A stretch of DNA of 64,000 bases. Source: an uncultured Rubrobacteraceae bacterium. Its GTDB lineage: Bacteria; Actinomycetota; Rubrobacteria; Rubrobacterales; Rubrobacteraceae. Positions 43,504 to 53,369 of this stretch are shown piece after piece. Under the pieces are notes generated by a model. That model worked only from the letters and a program-made list of their open reading frames with translations, was not told the origin of the DNA and did not search any database. Numbering within the stretch: the first letter of the stretch is position 1; every line of letters starts with the position of its first letter. The DNA lies in assembly GCA_902806085.1 (NCBI GenBank), contig CADCVH010000094.1:1-64000 (forward strand). The letters are read 5' to 3'. The translations under genes and the position numbers were made by a program.

Positions 43504-44337
43504 TTAGCCCAGGAAGTCGAGGAGGGCGCGGTTGAACTGCTCGGGGTGGGTGGCGTTGATGCCGTGGGGACCGCCCTCGATCAGCACCAGGGAGCTGCCC
43601 TCGATCGCCTCGTGCGAGCGCTTGCCGCTGACCTCGAAAGGGACGATCGCGTCGGAGTCGCCGTGGATGACGAGCGTCGGCACGGTGATCCCGGCGACGT
43701 CGCCGCGGAAGTCGGTGCGCCCGAACGCGGTGATGCAGTCCAACGTCCCCTTCGGCGAGGCGAAGGCCGCGATCTCGCGGTTGTAGAGCCGGAAGGGCTC
43801 GCTGACCGGGTCGGACCTGTCACCCGCGGCGAAGAAGGTGGTGGTGAACTCGTCGAGGAACCCGATCCGGTCACTACGCACCCCGTCCTGGAACTGCTGG
43901 ATCGTCGCGTCGTCCAGCCCGCCTTCGGGGTTGTCTTCGCTCTTGTAGAGGTAAGGCGGCACGGCGGCCGCCAGCACGGCCTTCGACACGCGCCCGGTGC
44001 CGTACTTGCCGATGTAGCGGACGACCTCGCCGCCGCCCATCGAGAACCCGACCAGCGTAACGTCGTTTAGATCGAGGTGGTCAAGCAGCGCGTCGAGGTC
44101 CGCGGCGAAGGTATCGTAGTCATACCCGGTCCACGGCTGGGAGGACCGGCCGAAACCGCGGCGGTCGTAAGTAACGACGCGGTGGCCGGCGTCGACGAGC
44201 GCCGGCACCTGGTTCTCCCAGGACCTGCCGCTCAACGGCCACCCGTGGATCAGGACGACCGGGCTCCCGGAGCCGTGATCCTCGTAGTACAACTCGACCG
44301 GCGCGCCGTTCTCGTTCCCGACCTGCACAAACGCCAT
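43504..44337 (-). CDS. Alpha/beta hydrolase, non-haem chloroperoxidase type
   Basis: 277 residues. Oxyanion-hole motif HGWPLSG, nucleophile in GFSMGGGE (Ser near 98), Asp in IHGDSDAIVPF and His in GGPHGINATHP. The family includes cofactor-free haloperoxidases and esterases; here esterase/perhydrolase activity is likely. ATG 44337 follows AAGGAGG, and a TATATT box lies further upstream. Its paralogue at 57706-58530 is bracketed by MITEs. Confidence 0.9.
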   Translation of the reverse strand: MAFVQVGNENGAPVELYYEDHGSGSPVVLIHGWPLSGRSWENQVPALVDAGHRVVTYDRRGFGRSSQPWTGYDYDTFAADLDALLDHLDLNDVTLVGFSMGGGEVVRYIGKYGTGRVSKAVLAAAVPPYLYKSEDNPEGGLDDATIQQFQDGVRSDRIGFLDEFTTTFFAAGDRSDPVSEPFRLYNREIAAFASPKGTLDCITAFGRTDFRGDVAGITVPTLVIHGDSDAIVPFEVSGKRSHEAIEGSSLVLIEGGPHGINATHPEQFNRALLDFLG

Positions 44338-44540
44338 AGCGAAGCCTCCTTGCTCCCGTAATGGGCTAGCTGACAGGGCAGAATATATACCCCTGTTTCG
44401 TATAAGCACCGTTTGCCCTGCGAAAAGGCTCCCAGATCCTTCCGGGCTTCCGTCGGGCTCCCTCCGGCAGCGTGGCATCCGTGGGTCGCGGGTTTTGCGT
44501 CTCGGTTTGGCGAGGCGGAGGGGATGGGTTTGCGGGGATC

Positions 44541-45302
44541 CTATGGGATCCAGACGCGGGCCGGGGGGTTTTTCGGGATGGAGGTGAGGACGACGCGTTT
44601 GGTGCCGAAGCGCCAGAGCTCGCGGGAGATCACGGAGGCGTCGGACATGGTGCGGCCGGGTTCGACGCCGGTGATAAGGGCGGCGGCCCGGGCCGCGGCG
44701 GGGACGTTCGCGAGGGAGCCCTGCACGAGGGCGCGGGCGAAGGCGCGGGCGGTTATGCTCTGCCCGGCGCCGACGCCGGTGAGTTCTGAGAAGAGGGCGG
44801 GGCGGTGGACGTGCTCTTCGTCCACCGTGGAGCCGAGGGCGTCCACGTTGCCGACGGCGACGACGAGCGTCGAGGCTTCGGGGAGGGCGGGCTCGTGGCC
44901 GGCGGTGCCCTTGAGGGGGCGCTGGCGCGAGCCGTCGGCCTCCACCAGAAGCACGTCCGCGAGCGGGGCGAGGTCTGAGACGATCCCGGGCGCGACGCCG
45001 CCCACCCTGCCCTTGGAGATCATGGCGCTACCGGCCGCCACGCGCGCGTTTCCCTCGGAGAACGCGGCCTCTACCTTTGCGCGCAGTTCGTCCGCGTCTT
45101 CCGAAGTTACGAGAGACCCTACCCGTTGCGCCTCGCCGAGGGACATCTTGGTTGTCGGGACCGTGAGGACCGTCATGCCGGCCTCGGCGAGTTCCCCCGC
45201 GACGTGCAGGATCGCCCCGGACTTGCCCCCCGCCCCGGCGAAGGCGACCACGTCCCCAGCGGAGATGCCCAGTGCCGCGTGCAACTTCAAGAACCGCCCC
45301 AA
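44541..45302 (-). CDS. yqeC: YqeC-type selenium cofactor biosynthesis protein
   Basis: 253 residues. A P-loop-like FAGAGGKSGAILHVAGELAE is followed by VPTTKM and VEADGSRQRPLKG then GHEPALP, the signature of YqeC, which is required for selenium-dependent molybdenum hydroxylases. The P-loop lacks the usual GKT (GGKSG). TTG 45302 is the first start in the frame; a downstream TTG is possible. No yqeB, selD or hydroxylase is adjacent. Cytosolic. Confidence 0.8.
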   Translation of the reverse strand: MGRFLKLHAALGISAGDVVAFAGAGGKSGAILHVAGELAEAGMTVLTVPTTKMSLGEAQRVGSLVTSEDADELRAKVEAAFSEGNARVAAGSAMISKGRVGGVAPGIVSDLAPLADVLLVEADGSRQRPLKGTAGHEPALPEASTLVVAVGNVDALGSTVDEEHVHRPALFSELTGVGAGQSITARAFARALVQGSLANVPAAARAAALITGVEPGRTMSDASVISRELWRFGTKRVVLTSIPKNPPARVWIP

Positions 45303-45514
45303 CCCCCGCGGACCGCGGGTTCCCCTTGTACAACTCCATCCATATTACATCAGAAGAAAGGTTTGGCGCTTTATGTCATATTAGCTACTATAGATTTGGT
45401 GTAGGATGTAAGGGTCTAGTCTCCCTCGAAAGGCGCGGGGATTACGGGTCGGGGGGCCGGGGTAACAAAGGCGAAAGCCTGACGACTTTACAGGACCAAG
45501 AAGGGAGCGCCGGG

Positions 45515-45955
45515 ATGGAAGGGCGAGAACGGGTCGTGGAGTTCGGCCGGGAGTTGCGGGAGGGTCCCGAGCCGTCGGATCGGAGCATCAAAGAGATAGT
45601 GGACGTCCTGAGGCCGCAGCTCCAGGAGCTGGTCGCCAAGCAGACCGAGCTCGCGAAGACCGAGCTGGCGCCTGTTGGGAAGCGGGCCGGGCTCGCGGCG
45701 GGGCTGCTCGCGGCTGCGGCCGTGTTCATGCTCGTGTTCCTCATAATGTTCTCGCTAACCGGGATCTATCTCCTGAACCTGTTCCTCGCGATATGGCTCG
45801 CGGCCCTGATCGTCTCTGTTATATTGCTCATAGTTGGCGGGATACTCGCCGGGGCGGGCGCGAGCATCTTGAGGAATCTCGATCCCAAGCCCCACAGGAC
45901 CATCCGTACCCTCCAGCAGAACGTCAACTGGCTCAAGGGGCAGATAAGCCGATGA
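45515..45955 (+). CDS. Phage holin-like (DUF1469) membrane protein
   Basis: 146 residues. A charged, helical N-terminus (RSIKEIVDVLRPQLQELVAK) precedes two membrane helices (GLAAGLLAAAAVFMLVFLIM and LFLAIWLAALIVSVILLIV). This is the Phage_holin_3_6/DUF1469 pattern, which despite its name is a common chromosomal envelope protein. ATG 45515 follows AAGGGAG at 7 nt. The stop overlaps the DUF3618 start (ATGA), so they form an operon. Confidence 0.85.
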   Translation: MEGRERVVEFGRELREGPEPSDRSIKEIVDVLRPQLQELVAKQTELAKTELAPVGKRAGLAAGLLAAAAVFMLVFLIMFSLTGIYLLNLFLAIWLAALIVSVILLIVGGILAGAGASILRNLDPKPHRTIRTLQQNVNWLKGQISR

Positions 45956-46317
45956 ACGAGATACCGGAGCGCATAGAGCGGGAGATGTTCGAGATCCGGA
46001 GCCGCATGGCCCCGGACGTGCAGGACCTCAAGCAGCACACCAGCCCCAAGGTCGTGGGAGAGCGGGTCAAGCAGACGATCCGGCAGCGCATCAGTGGCGT
46101 CGTAAACCGCCTCAAGTCCAACCTGAGGTCCGGCCAGCAAAGCCTCGTCGACTCGACCAAGCGCCAGGTCGACTCGGCGCGGGAGGCAGGACGCAAGCGG
46201 GACCCTTCCGCCTTTACCGACGCCGTGAAGAGCGACCCCAAGCCGCTCGCCATCCTCGCCATCGCGCTCGCCGTCACGCTGCTGATGGTCCGTAAGGTGA
46301 CCAACGGCTCGGATTAG
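45952..46317 (+). CDS. DUF3618 protein
   Basis: 121 residues. IERREM-like helices (IPERIEREMFEIRSRMAPDV), then HTSPKVVGERVKQTIRQRI, with a membrane segment at the end (AILAIALAVTLLMV). DUF3618 regularly follows the holin-like DUF1469 gene, as here with a 4-nt overlap. Probably an inner-membrane structural partner; function unknown. Confidence 0.82.
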   Translation: MNEIPERIEREMFEIRSRMAPDVQDLKQHTSPKVVGERVKQTIRQRISGVVNRLKSNLRSGQQSLVDSTKRQVDSAREAGRKRDPSAFTDAVKSDPKPLAILAIALAVTLLMVRKVTNGSD

Positions 46318-46380
46318 GGGGGATCTCCCCCCGGATTCCACGCCCGTTTTCGGCGCGATGCGGGCCGCCCTGCGCACGCC

Positions 46381-47562
46381 TTGACCCACGCCCACTTCCA
46401 GCCCGTCGGCGGCGCCGCCGGCGACATGACCCTCGCTGGCCTCATAGCGGCCGGGGCACCACCCGGGGAGATCACGGCCTCACTCCGCCGCCTGAACGTC
46501 CCCTTCGAGCTCTCGACGGAGAACACCGAAGTAAACGGCGTCGGGGCGCTTCGGGTCTCGGTCCGTAGCCCGGAAGAGCACGCCCACCGCAACTTCGCGG
46601 ATATCCGCGCGCTCGTGGAGGGGGCGGACCTGCCGGAGGGGGCAACCAGGCGCTCCATCGAGGCGTTCCGCCGGCTGGCGGTCGCGGAGGGCGCGGTGCA
46701 CGGCGTCGGCCCGGATGAGGTTACGTTCCACGAGGTCGGGGCCGTGGACTCCATCGTCGACATGGTCGGAAGCTGCCTCGCCCTCGATCTCCTCGACGTC
46801 TCCTCCGTGACCTGCGGCCCGCTGCCGATGGGCACCGGCGTCGTCCGGGCCGCCCACGGCCCCCTCCCCGTCCCCGGGCCAGCCACGCTGGAGGTCCTCA
46901 AGGGGTCGAAAGTCCGCTGGACTGAGGAGCCGCGCGAGACGACGACCCCCACAGGCGCGGCCCTCATGAGCGCCTTCACCGGCGGCCTCTTCACGGACGC
47001 GGCCCCCCCGATGACCCTCCTCTCCGTCGGGTACGGGGCCGGCCGGGCGCTCCTGCAAAACGCCCCCAACCTGCTCCGCGCCGTGATCGGCGAGCTGGAA
47101 GGTCCCGCCGGGGATCTGGACCTTCTCGAAGCGAACGTGGACGACGCCCCCGGCGAGATCCTCGCCTCCGCAACGGAGAAGCTTCTCGCCGCCGGCGCGC
47201 TGGACGCCTGGCTGGAGCCCATAGTCATGAAGCGAGGACGCGGCGCGTACAAGATCTGCGCCCTCGTCAAAAGCGCCGCCAGGGCCCCCCTGTCCCGGCT
47301 CCTGATGCGCGAGACCGGCACTTTAGGCGTCCGCCACCGCGGCATCGGCCGCACCGTGGCAGAGCGCCGTCACGACACCGTAGATCTCCCCTACGGCAAA
47401 TGCCGCCTGAAAATAGGAAGCCTGGACGGCCAGGATTTCGTCGTCTCCCCGGAGTTCGTCGATGCCTCCCGCCTATCCACCGAGACCGGCCTGCCACTAC
47501 CCCAGATCTACGCCGAAGTAAGGGCCGCCCACGCGGCCGGCCCCCAGCCAGGACGCCAGTAG
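46381..47562 (+). CDS. larC: Nickel-pincer cofactor biosynthesis protein LarC
   Basis: 393 residues, a full-length single ORF (in some species larC is split by a frameshift). LarC inserts nickel into the pyridinium bis-thiocarboxylate made by LarB/LarE to give the lactate-racemase cofactor, using CTP. Visible motifs: GGAAGDMTLAGLIAAG, DEVTFHEVGAVDSIVDMVG, the His-rich loop PEEHAHRN, GPLPVPGPATLEVL and ETTTPTGAAL. TTG 46381 has no ribosome site. LarA, LarB and LarE are not in the window. Confidence 0.9.
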   Translation: MTHAHFQPVGGAAGDMTLAGLIAAGAPPGEITASLRRLNVPFELSTENTEVNGVGALRVSVRSPEEHAHRNFADIRALVEGADLPEGATRRSIEAFRRLAVAEGAVHGVGPDEVTFHEVGAVDSIVDMVGSCLALDLLDVSSVTCGPLPMGTGVVRAAHGPLPVPGPATLEVLKGSKVRWTEEPRETTTPTGAALMSAFTGGLFTDAAPPMTLLSVGYGAGRALLQNAPNLLRAVIGELEGPAGDLDLLEANVDDAPGEILASATEKLLAAGALDAWLEPIVMKRGRGAYKICALVKSAARAPLSRLLMRETGTLGVRHRGIGRTVAERRHDTVDLPYGKCRLKIGSLDGQDFVVSPEFVDASRLSTETGLPLPQIYAEVRAAHAAGPQPGRQ

Positions 47563-47580
47563 CCGTACCTCAAGGACCAA

Positions 47581-47598
47581 GGACGACGCCCGTCGTCC
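47581..47598 (+). terminator. Hairpin after larC
   Basis: GGACGACG-CC-CGTCGTCC, a perfect 8-bp stem 18 nt after the stop. Confidence 0.6.
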
Positions 47599-47690
47599 CC
47601 ACGACCACCCCCAGACCCCGGGCCGGCGCGGCCCCGTCGACCCGAAAGCGGCCGACCACCGCTTAAAGGCGCAGAGCGCCTTGCCGACAG

Positions 47691-47894
47691 CTACAACGAC
47701 GACACGTTGGTCGCCTGCGGGCCCTTCCTGCCCTCGGAGGGCTCGTAGGAGACTTTGGACCCTTCCTCCAGGCTCTTGAAGCCACTCCCCGCTATGCCCG
47801 AGTAGTGGACGAAGAGGTCCTCGCCACCGTCGTCCGGGGAGATAAACCCGTACCCTTTTTCGTCGTTAAACCACTTCACCGTTCCCTGGGCCAT
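47691..47894 (-). CDS. Cold-shock protein
   Basis: 67 residues, the standard CspA length. [20 protein letters not shown] contains RNP1 (KGYGFI), and DLFVHYSGI gives RNP2 (in place of VFVH). A single-stranded RNA/DNA chaperone that melts secondary structure. ATG 47894 follows AAAGGTGG. The long upstream segment (about 100 nt to the HAD remnant) may hold a structured leader, but I could not recognise one. Confidence 0.93.
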   Translation of the reverse strand: MAQGTVKWFNDEKGYGFISPDDGGEDLFVHYSGIAGSGFKSLEEGSKVSYEPSEGRKGPQATNVSSL

Positions 47895-48002
47895 GACGCC
47901 CACCTTTCTCTTATCGGCCCGATGCGCTTCGGGCACCCTTACAACCTCCGCGGCGAAATCTAGTACAAAACGGCACCGCGTGCACGCGTTCGGGCAGTCT
48001 CG

Positions 48003-48156
48003 TCAGCCGGGAAAGTCCGCATCTAGCAGGGCGGCGCGGTCCTTGCGCACCTCGAAGACGCCGGCCTCTCTGAAGTCTCTCCTCGAAAGCCCGTGCCCAC
48101 GCCTGCGTATGCGGATGATTCGTGTCCATAAGTTTTCCGTCCACGTCGAGGACCAC
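48003..48156 (-). pseudogene. HAD-family hydrolase remnant with an internal deletion
   Basis: Minus strand: the start reads VVLDVDGKLMDTNHPHTQAW then ARAFEE, the first 25 residues of a HAD phosphatase, but the motif-I Thr is Lys. One frame over comes RDFREAGVFEVRKDRAALLD then ADFPG and stop, which resembles the C-terminus of the same family. The roughly 180 residues between are missing, so an intact gene has collapsed to its two ends. Confidence 0.65.
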
Positions 48157-48187
48157 GGTCCTGGCCCTGATCTCTCCTCTCGTGCCT

Positions 48188-48193
48188 TAGAAT
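48188..48193 (+). promoter_or_regulatory. -10 box for the leaderless ygfZ-like gene
   Basis: TAGAAT is followed by 6 nt and ATG 48200. The in-frame GTG 48194 touches the box and is unlikely to be transcribed. Confidence 0.6.
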
Positions 48194-48199
48194 GTGTGT

Positions 48200-49174
48200 A
48201 TGGAAGAGTTCAGAGAGAACCCCCGGAACGCCCCGAGATCAAACGAGAACCCCGGCTTCGTCGCCCTGGGTGAAGGCGCCGCCGTCGTCGAACGCCCCGG
48301 CAGGGGGCTCCTGCGTCTCACAGGCAAAGACCCGGTGGGGATGCTGAACGCCACCCTCACCAACAGCGTGCCGGCGCACCCCGGAAGGGGCGCCTATGCC
48401 CTGCTCCTGAACCCCAAAGGACGCGTGCAGGCGGACCTGCGCGTCCTGAAGAACGGCGAGTACGTCCTCGTGGACACCGAGCCCGAAGGCTCCGCCGCGG
48501 CGCGCGAGATCCTGGGCCGCTACGCCCCGTTCTCCCGCGTCAAGCTCGAAGACCTCTCCGAAACCTGGGCCGCGCTCGGCCTCTACGGACCCCGCGCCAA
48601 CGAGCTGCTCGAAGGTCTCGCCCTGGACGGGCACCAGACGGCGGAGGTGGAGATCGGCGGCGAGACGCTCCTCGCAGCGGGCGTGGCCGCGCCGGTCCCC
48701 GGCCACGACCTCTTCGGCCCTCTGGAGGCGATGGCCCGCGCACGGGAGAACCTCCTAGAACGCGGGGCGGTCGCCGCCGGCCCCGACGCCCACGAGACGG
48801 CCCGCGTCCGGGCCGGCGTCCCCCGCTTCGGTGCGGACCTCACGCCGGAGAACTTCCCCGGCGAGGCCGGCGTCCTCGACCGGGCCGTGGACTTCACCAA
48901 GGGCTGCTACCCGGGCCAGGAGACCGTCGCCAGGATGCGCTACCGCGGCCACCCAAACAAAACCCTGCACAGGATCTCCCACGCAGGCGAACGCCTCGCG
49001 CCGGGCACCCCCATCCTCCAGGGCGAGAAAAACGTCGGCGCGGTAACCAGCGTCGCCCCGTTGCCCGTAGACGGCGAGAACCTAGCCCTCTGCTACCTCT
49101 CGCGCAACGCGGACCTCGACGCCCCCCTCGTCGCCGGAGACGGGCGCGTCGAAGTAATCGGCGCGGTCTCGTGA
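48200..49174 (+). CDS. Folate-binding YgfZ/GcvT-like protein
   Basis: 324 residues. The signature KGCYPGQETVARMRYRG and the folate-fold core (LLNPKGRVQADLRVL) mark YgfZ, a tetrahydrofolate-dependent factor that helps maintain Fe-S enzymes such as MiaB. The suf operon starts about 560 bp downstream, which fits an Fe-S role. The stop overlaps the chorismate mutase start by 4 nt. ATG 48200 is leaderless. Confidence 0.9.
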   Translation: MEEFRENPRNAPRSNENPGFVALGEGAAVVERPGRGLLRLTGKDPVGMLNATLTNSVPAHPGRGAYALLLNPKGRVQADLRVLKNGEYVLVDTEPEGSAAAREILGRYAPFSRVKLEDLSETWAALGLYGPRANELLEGLALDGHQTAEVEIGGETLLAAGVAAPVPGHDLFGPLEAMARARENLLERGAVAAGPDAHETARVRAGVPRFGADLTPENFPGEAGVLDRAVDFTKGCYPGQETVARMRYRGHPNKTLHRISHAGERLAPGTPILQGEKNVGAVTSVAPLPVDGENLALCYLSRNADLDAPLVAGDGRVEVIGAVS

Positions 49175-49470
49175 AACCACCCGAAGACTGCGAAAACATC
49201 GAGGACGTACGCGGGGCAATAGACGACCTGGACGGGGAGATCCTGCGCCTCCTCGGCAGGCGCGCCCGGTACGTCGCCGCCGCGGCCCGCTTCAAGACGG
49301 ACGGGGAAAGCGTCCGCGCCCCCGAACGGCAGAAGGCCATGCTCGCCCGACGCCGGGATTGGGCCGAAAGGGAAGGCCTCGACCCGGACTTCGTCGAAGG
49401 GCTCTACAGAGACATCGTCTCCCACTTCATCACCCGCGAGATGGAGCGCTGGCAAGAGGACCGAGCCTAA
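49171..49470 (+). CDS. AroQ-type chorismate mutase
   Basis: 99 residues, all-helical. IEDVRGAIDDLDGEILRLLG then RRARYVAAAARFKTDGESVR and YRDIVSHFITREMERW follow AroQ/PchB. It converts chorismate to prephenate, or acts as an isochorismate-pyruvate lyase like PchB; the sequence cannot separate these. GTG 49171 overlaps the ygfZ-like stop (GTGA). Cytosolic dimer in the family. Confidence 0.87.
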   Translation: MKPPEDCENIEDVRGAIDDLDGEILRLLGRRARYVAAAARFKTDGESVRAPERQKAMLARRRDWAEREGLDPDFVEGLYRDIVSHFITREMERWQEDRA

Positions 49471-49739
49471 CGCCGCTTTAATGGGAATCGCTCCCAATAA
49501 CGGCCACCCCACGCGGTTTTTGCGTGTTACAAGCGGGCAGGGACAGCGTGGGCTGACAACGGGTCGCAAGAAGCGTTTGGCGGCTGTGATCGAGGCCACG
49601 AATCCCAGATGTGGAGCACGGTTTGAGAGATTCCAGGAAAAGTTATTGGTTGTGATGCGTTTACGTTGTTGGGGTAGGGGGCCTGTGGTTAAATGGGGCT
49701 TGTAGTAGCAAAGTTTCCACAGGTGGATTGGCGGGTTCG
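49471..49739. other. Intergenic region upstream of the suf operon
   Basis: 269 bp with lower GC than its surroundings. A small hairpin TGGGA-ATCGC-TCCCA begins near 49483. A GTTAAAT box near 49687 is a possible promoter for sufC. No regulator gene (SufR/IscR) is present and no riboswitch was recognised. Confidence 0.45.
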
Positions 49740-50492
<753 letters not shown>

Positions 50493-50506
50493 GGAAGGGA
50501 CCCGAT

Positions 50507-51919
50507 ATGCCAGAAGACAAGAGCATCCAGGAGCTTGGGCTCGACGAGTACAAGTTCGGATTTCACGACCCCGAGGACTACTTCTTCAAGACCCCGAGGA
50601 AGGGCATAGACCCCGAGATCGTCGCCATGATCTCCAAGCACAAGAACGAGCCGGAGTGGATGCTCGAGTACCGCCTCAAGGCGCTCGAGTCGTTCCTCTC
50701 GAAGCCGACCCCGCAGTGGGGCGGCGACCTCTCCGATCTTGACTTCGAGGAGATCTACTACTACATCCGCCCGATGGAGAACCAGGGCCGCTCCTGGGAC
50801 GACGTCCCCGACGACATCAAGAACACCTTCGAGAAGCTCGGGATACCCCAGGCCGAGCGCGAGTCGCTCGCCGGCGTGGGCGCCCAGTACGAGTCCGAGG
50901 TCGTCTACCACTCCCTGAAGGAGGAGTGGGAGAAGAGCGGCGTCGTCTTTATGGACATGGACTCGGGGCTGCGCGAGCACGAGGACCTCGTGCGCGAGTA
51001 CTTCGGGACCATCATCCCGGCCGACGACAACAAGTTCTCGGCGCTCAACTCGGCGGTCTGGTCCGGCGGCTCGTTCGTGTACGTCCCGCCCGGGGTCCAC
51101 ATCGACATCCCGCTGCAGGCGTACTTCCGCATCAACGCGGAGAACATGGGCCAGTTCGAGCGGACGCTCATCATCGCCGACGAGGGCTCCTACGTTCACT
51201 ACATCGAGGGCTGCACGGCGCCCACGTACACCACGAACTCGCTCCACTCCGCGGTCGTCGAGCTCATCGCCAAGCCGAACGCGCGCATCAGGTACTCGAC
51301 CATCCAGAACTGGTCGCACAACACCTACAACCTGGTGACCAAGCGGGCGGTCGCCGAGGAGAACGCCACCGTCGAGTGGGTCGACGGCAACCTCGGCTCC
51401 AAGCTCACCATGAAGTACCCGGCGGTCTACCTGACCGGCGAGGGTGCGCGCGGTGAGATCCTGTCTGTGGCTTACGCCGGCGACGGCCAGCACCAGGACG
51501 CGGGCGGCAAGGTAGTTCACGCAGCCCCCAACACCTCCAGCCTCATCACCTCCAAGTCCATCTCGAGGGGTACGGGCAGGAGCACGTACCGCGGGCTTCT
51601 CAAGGTGCACGAGGGCGCGGTCGGCGCCAAGAGCAGGGTCGAGTGCGACGCGCTGCTCCTGGACGAGAACGCGCGGACGGACACGTACCCGTACATCGAG
51701 ATCGAGGAGAAGAAGGTCAACACCGAGCACGAGGCCACGGTCTCCAAGGTCGGCGAGGACCAGCTCTTCTACCTCATGAGCCGCGGGCTCTCGGAGGAGG
51801 CGGCGATGGCGATGGTGGTCAACGGCTTTATCGAGCCTATCGCCAAGGAGCTTCCGCTGGAGTACGCGATCGAGCTTAACCGCCTGATCCAGCTCGAGAT
51901 GGAAGGGTCGGTCGGTTAG
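50507..51919 (+). CDS. sufB: Fe-S scaffold protein SufB
   Basis: 470 residues, normal length. The beta-helix core includes [20 protein letters not shown] and [20 protein letters not shown] with the conserved Cys, then [20 protein letters not shown] and [20 protein letters not shown]. Builds clusters with SufC and SufD. ATG 50507 follows AGGGAAGGG. A strong intrinsic terminator lies 28 nt after its stop, before sufD. Confidence 0.96.
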   Translation: MPEDKSIQELGLDEYKFGFHDPEDYFFKTPRKGIDPEIVAMISKHKNEPEWMLEYRLKALESFLSKPTPQWGGDLSDLDFEEIYYYIRPMENQGRSWDDVPDDIKNTFEKLGIPQAERESLAGVGAQYESEVVYHSLKEEWEKSGVVFMDMDSGLREHEDLVREYFGTIIPADDNKFSALNSAVWSGGSFVYVPPGVHIDIPLQAYFRINAENMGQFERTLIIADEGSYVHYIEGCTAPTYTTNSLHSAVVELIAKPNARIRYSTIQNWSHNTYNLVTKRAVAEENATVEWVDGNLGSKLTMKYPAVYLTGEGARGEILSVAYAGDGQHQDAGGKVVHAAPNTSSLITSKSISRGTGRSTYRGLLKVHEGAVGAKSRVECDALLLDENARTDTYPYIEIEEKKVNTEHEATVSKVGEDQLFYLMSRGLSEEAAMAMVVNGFIEPIAKELPLEYAIELNRLIQLEMEGSVG

Positions 51920-51947
51920 GCACCGCCGCACGTAGAGACAAAATGTT

Positions 51948-51982
51948 CGGGGCGGACTCCTCTGCGGGTCCGCCCCGTTTTT
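51948..51982 (+). terminator. Intrinsic terminator inside the suf operon
   Basis: CGGGGCGGAC (51948-51957), 10-nt loop, GTCCGCCCCG (51968-51977), then TTTTT. The most canonical plus-strand terminator in the window, yet it lies between sufB and sufD. Confidence 0.85.
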
Positions 51983-52005
51983 CGGACACGGAAGAGGCAG
52001 GTCGT

Positions 52006-53367
52006 ATGCAGCAGAAGGAAGCGCCGGAAGTTCTGAAGTCCAGGGGCATCACCGAAGAGACGGTGAAGGCCCTCTCCTCGTACAAGGACGAGCCGGGGTG
52101 GCTCGCGGAGAAGCGTCTGCAGGCGTGGCGGGCGTTCGAGGCGCTGCCGATGCCCACCCTTCGCGACGAGGCGTGGCGCTACACGGACATCTCCGACGTG
52201 CGCATCGAGGACTTCCTCCCCTACGCCCCGAGCCCGGACGCCGAGAGCGAGGGCGACCTGCCAGACGCCGTCCAGAGGCTCATAAAGGAGGGCGAGGAGA
52301 ACTCGGCCCTGCTCGTGCAGCACAACTCCGAGACGGCTTACAGCCGCGTGGACGACGAGGTGAGCCGCAAGGGTGTGGTCTTTACCGATCTGCACACGGC
52401 GCTGCGGGAGCACGAGGATGTTGTCAGGGAGAAGCTCTTCGGGCTCGTGCCGGAGGACTACGACAAGTTCGCGGCGCTCTGCGCGGCGGGTTTTGCGGGC
52501 GGGTCTTTCCTGTACGTGCCGCGGGGGGTTGACGTGGAGGTGCCGATCCAGAGCTACAGGTGGCTGGACGTGGTCGGCTCGATCATGCCGCGCACCCTCG
52601 TCGTGGTCGAGGAGGGCGCTTCGGTCACGTACATCGACGAGTACGCGAGCGCGACCGCCGAGGACCCGGCTTTCTCCAACGGGGCCGTCGAACTCTACGT
52701 CGGCGAGGGGGCGAACCTGCGCTACGTCTCGCTGCAGAACTGGGAGCGCAACGTGCTCCACTTCAACACCATCCGTAGTCAGGCCGGCAAGGACTCGACC
52801 ATCAACAGCCTCGTCGTGGCGCTCGGCTCCCAGCTTAGTCGTACGAACGTCGAGGCTGGCCTGACGGCCCCGGGGAGCGACTCGGAGATGCTCGGCCTGT
52901 ACTTCGCCGACCAGAACCAGGTCCTCGACCACCACACCCTCCAGGACCACATCTCGCCTAACGCCCACTCGGACCTGCTGTACAAGGGCGCGCTTCGCGA
53001 CGAGTCCGTGGCCGTGTTCTCCGGGCTCATCCGGGTCGAGCCGGGGGCGCAGAAGACGGACGCGTACCAGACGAACAGGAACCTCATCCTCGGGACCGAC
53101 GACGCGTTCGCGGTCTCGTTGCCGAACCTGGAGATCATGGCCGACGACGTGAAGTGCTCCCACGGCTCGACGACCGGTCAGGTGGACGACGTTGAGCTCT
53201 TCTACCTTATGAGCCGCGGCATCCCGCGCGCGGAGGCCGAGAAGCTCGTCGTGTTCGGGTTCTTCGGCGAGGTGACGAGCCGCATCCCGCTCAGGGGCCT
53301 CAAGGAGAAGTTGGACCGCGCCATAGAGGGCAAGATCGGGCTCGGCTTCGAGGAGCGGGTCGCCTAG
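52006..53367 (+). CDS. sufD: Fe-S assembly protein SufD
   Basis: 453 residues. Paralogue of SufB: SFLYVPRGVDVEVPIQSY, ADQNQVLDHHTLQDHISPNA with the conserved His, and CSHGSTTGQVDDVELFYLMS, where the His/Cys near the C-terminus contributes to the SufB-SufD interface. ATG 52006 has a GAAGAGGCAGG region upstream; the longer frame begins within the terminator stem and was rejected. Expression depends on read-through of, or a promoter after, that terminator. Stop is 2 nt from the Rieske gene. Confidence 0.95.
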   Translation: MQQKEAPEVLKSRGITEETVKALSSYKDEPGWLAEKRLQAWRAFEALPMPTLRDEAWRYTDISDVRIEDFLPYAPSPDAESEGDLPDAVQRLIKEGEENSALLVQHNSETAYSRVDDEVSRKGVVFTDLHTALREHEDVVREKLFGLVPEDYDKFAALCAAGFAGGSFLYVPRGVDVEVPIQSYRWLDVVGSIMPRTLVVVEEGASVTYIDEYASATAEDPAFSNGAVELYVGEGANLRYVSLQNWERNVLHFNTIRSQAGKDSTINSLVVALGSQLSRTNVEAGLTAPGSDSEMLGLYFADQNQVLDHHTLQDHISPNAHSDLLYKGALRDESVAVFSGLIRVEPGAQKTDAYQTNRNLILGTDDAFAVSLPNLEIMADDVKCSHGSTTGQVDDVELFYLMSRGIPRAEAEKLVVFGFFGEVTSRIPLRGLKEKLDRAIEGKIGLGFEERVA

Positions 53368-53369
53368 AG

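Noticed and set aside
49481-49705. 74-residue ORF before sufC
   Set aside because: No ribosome site or homology, and it covers the likely suf promoter.
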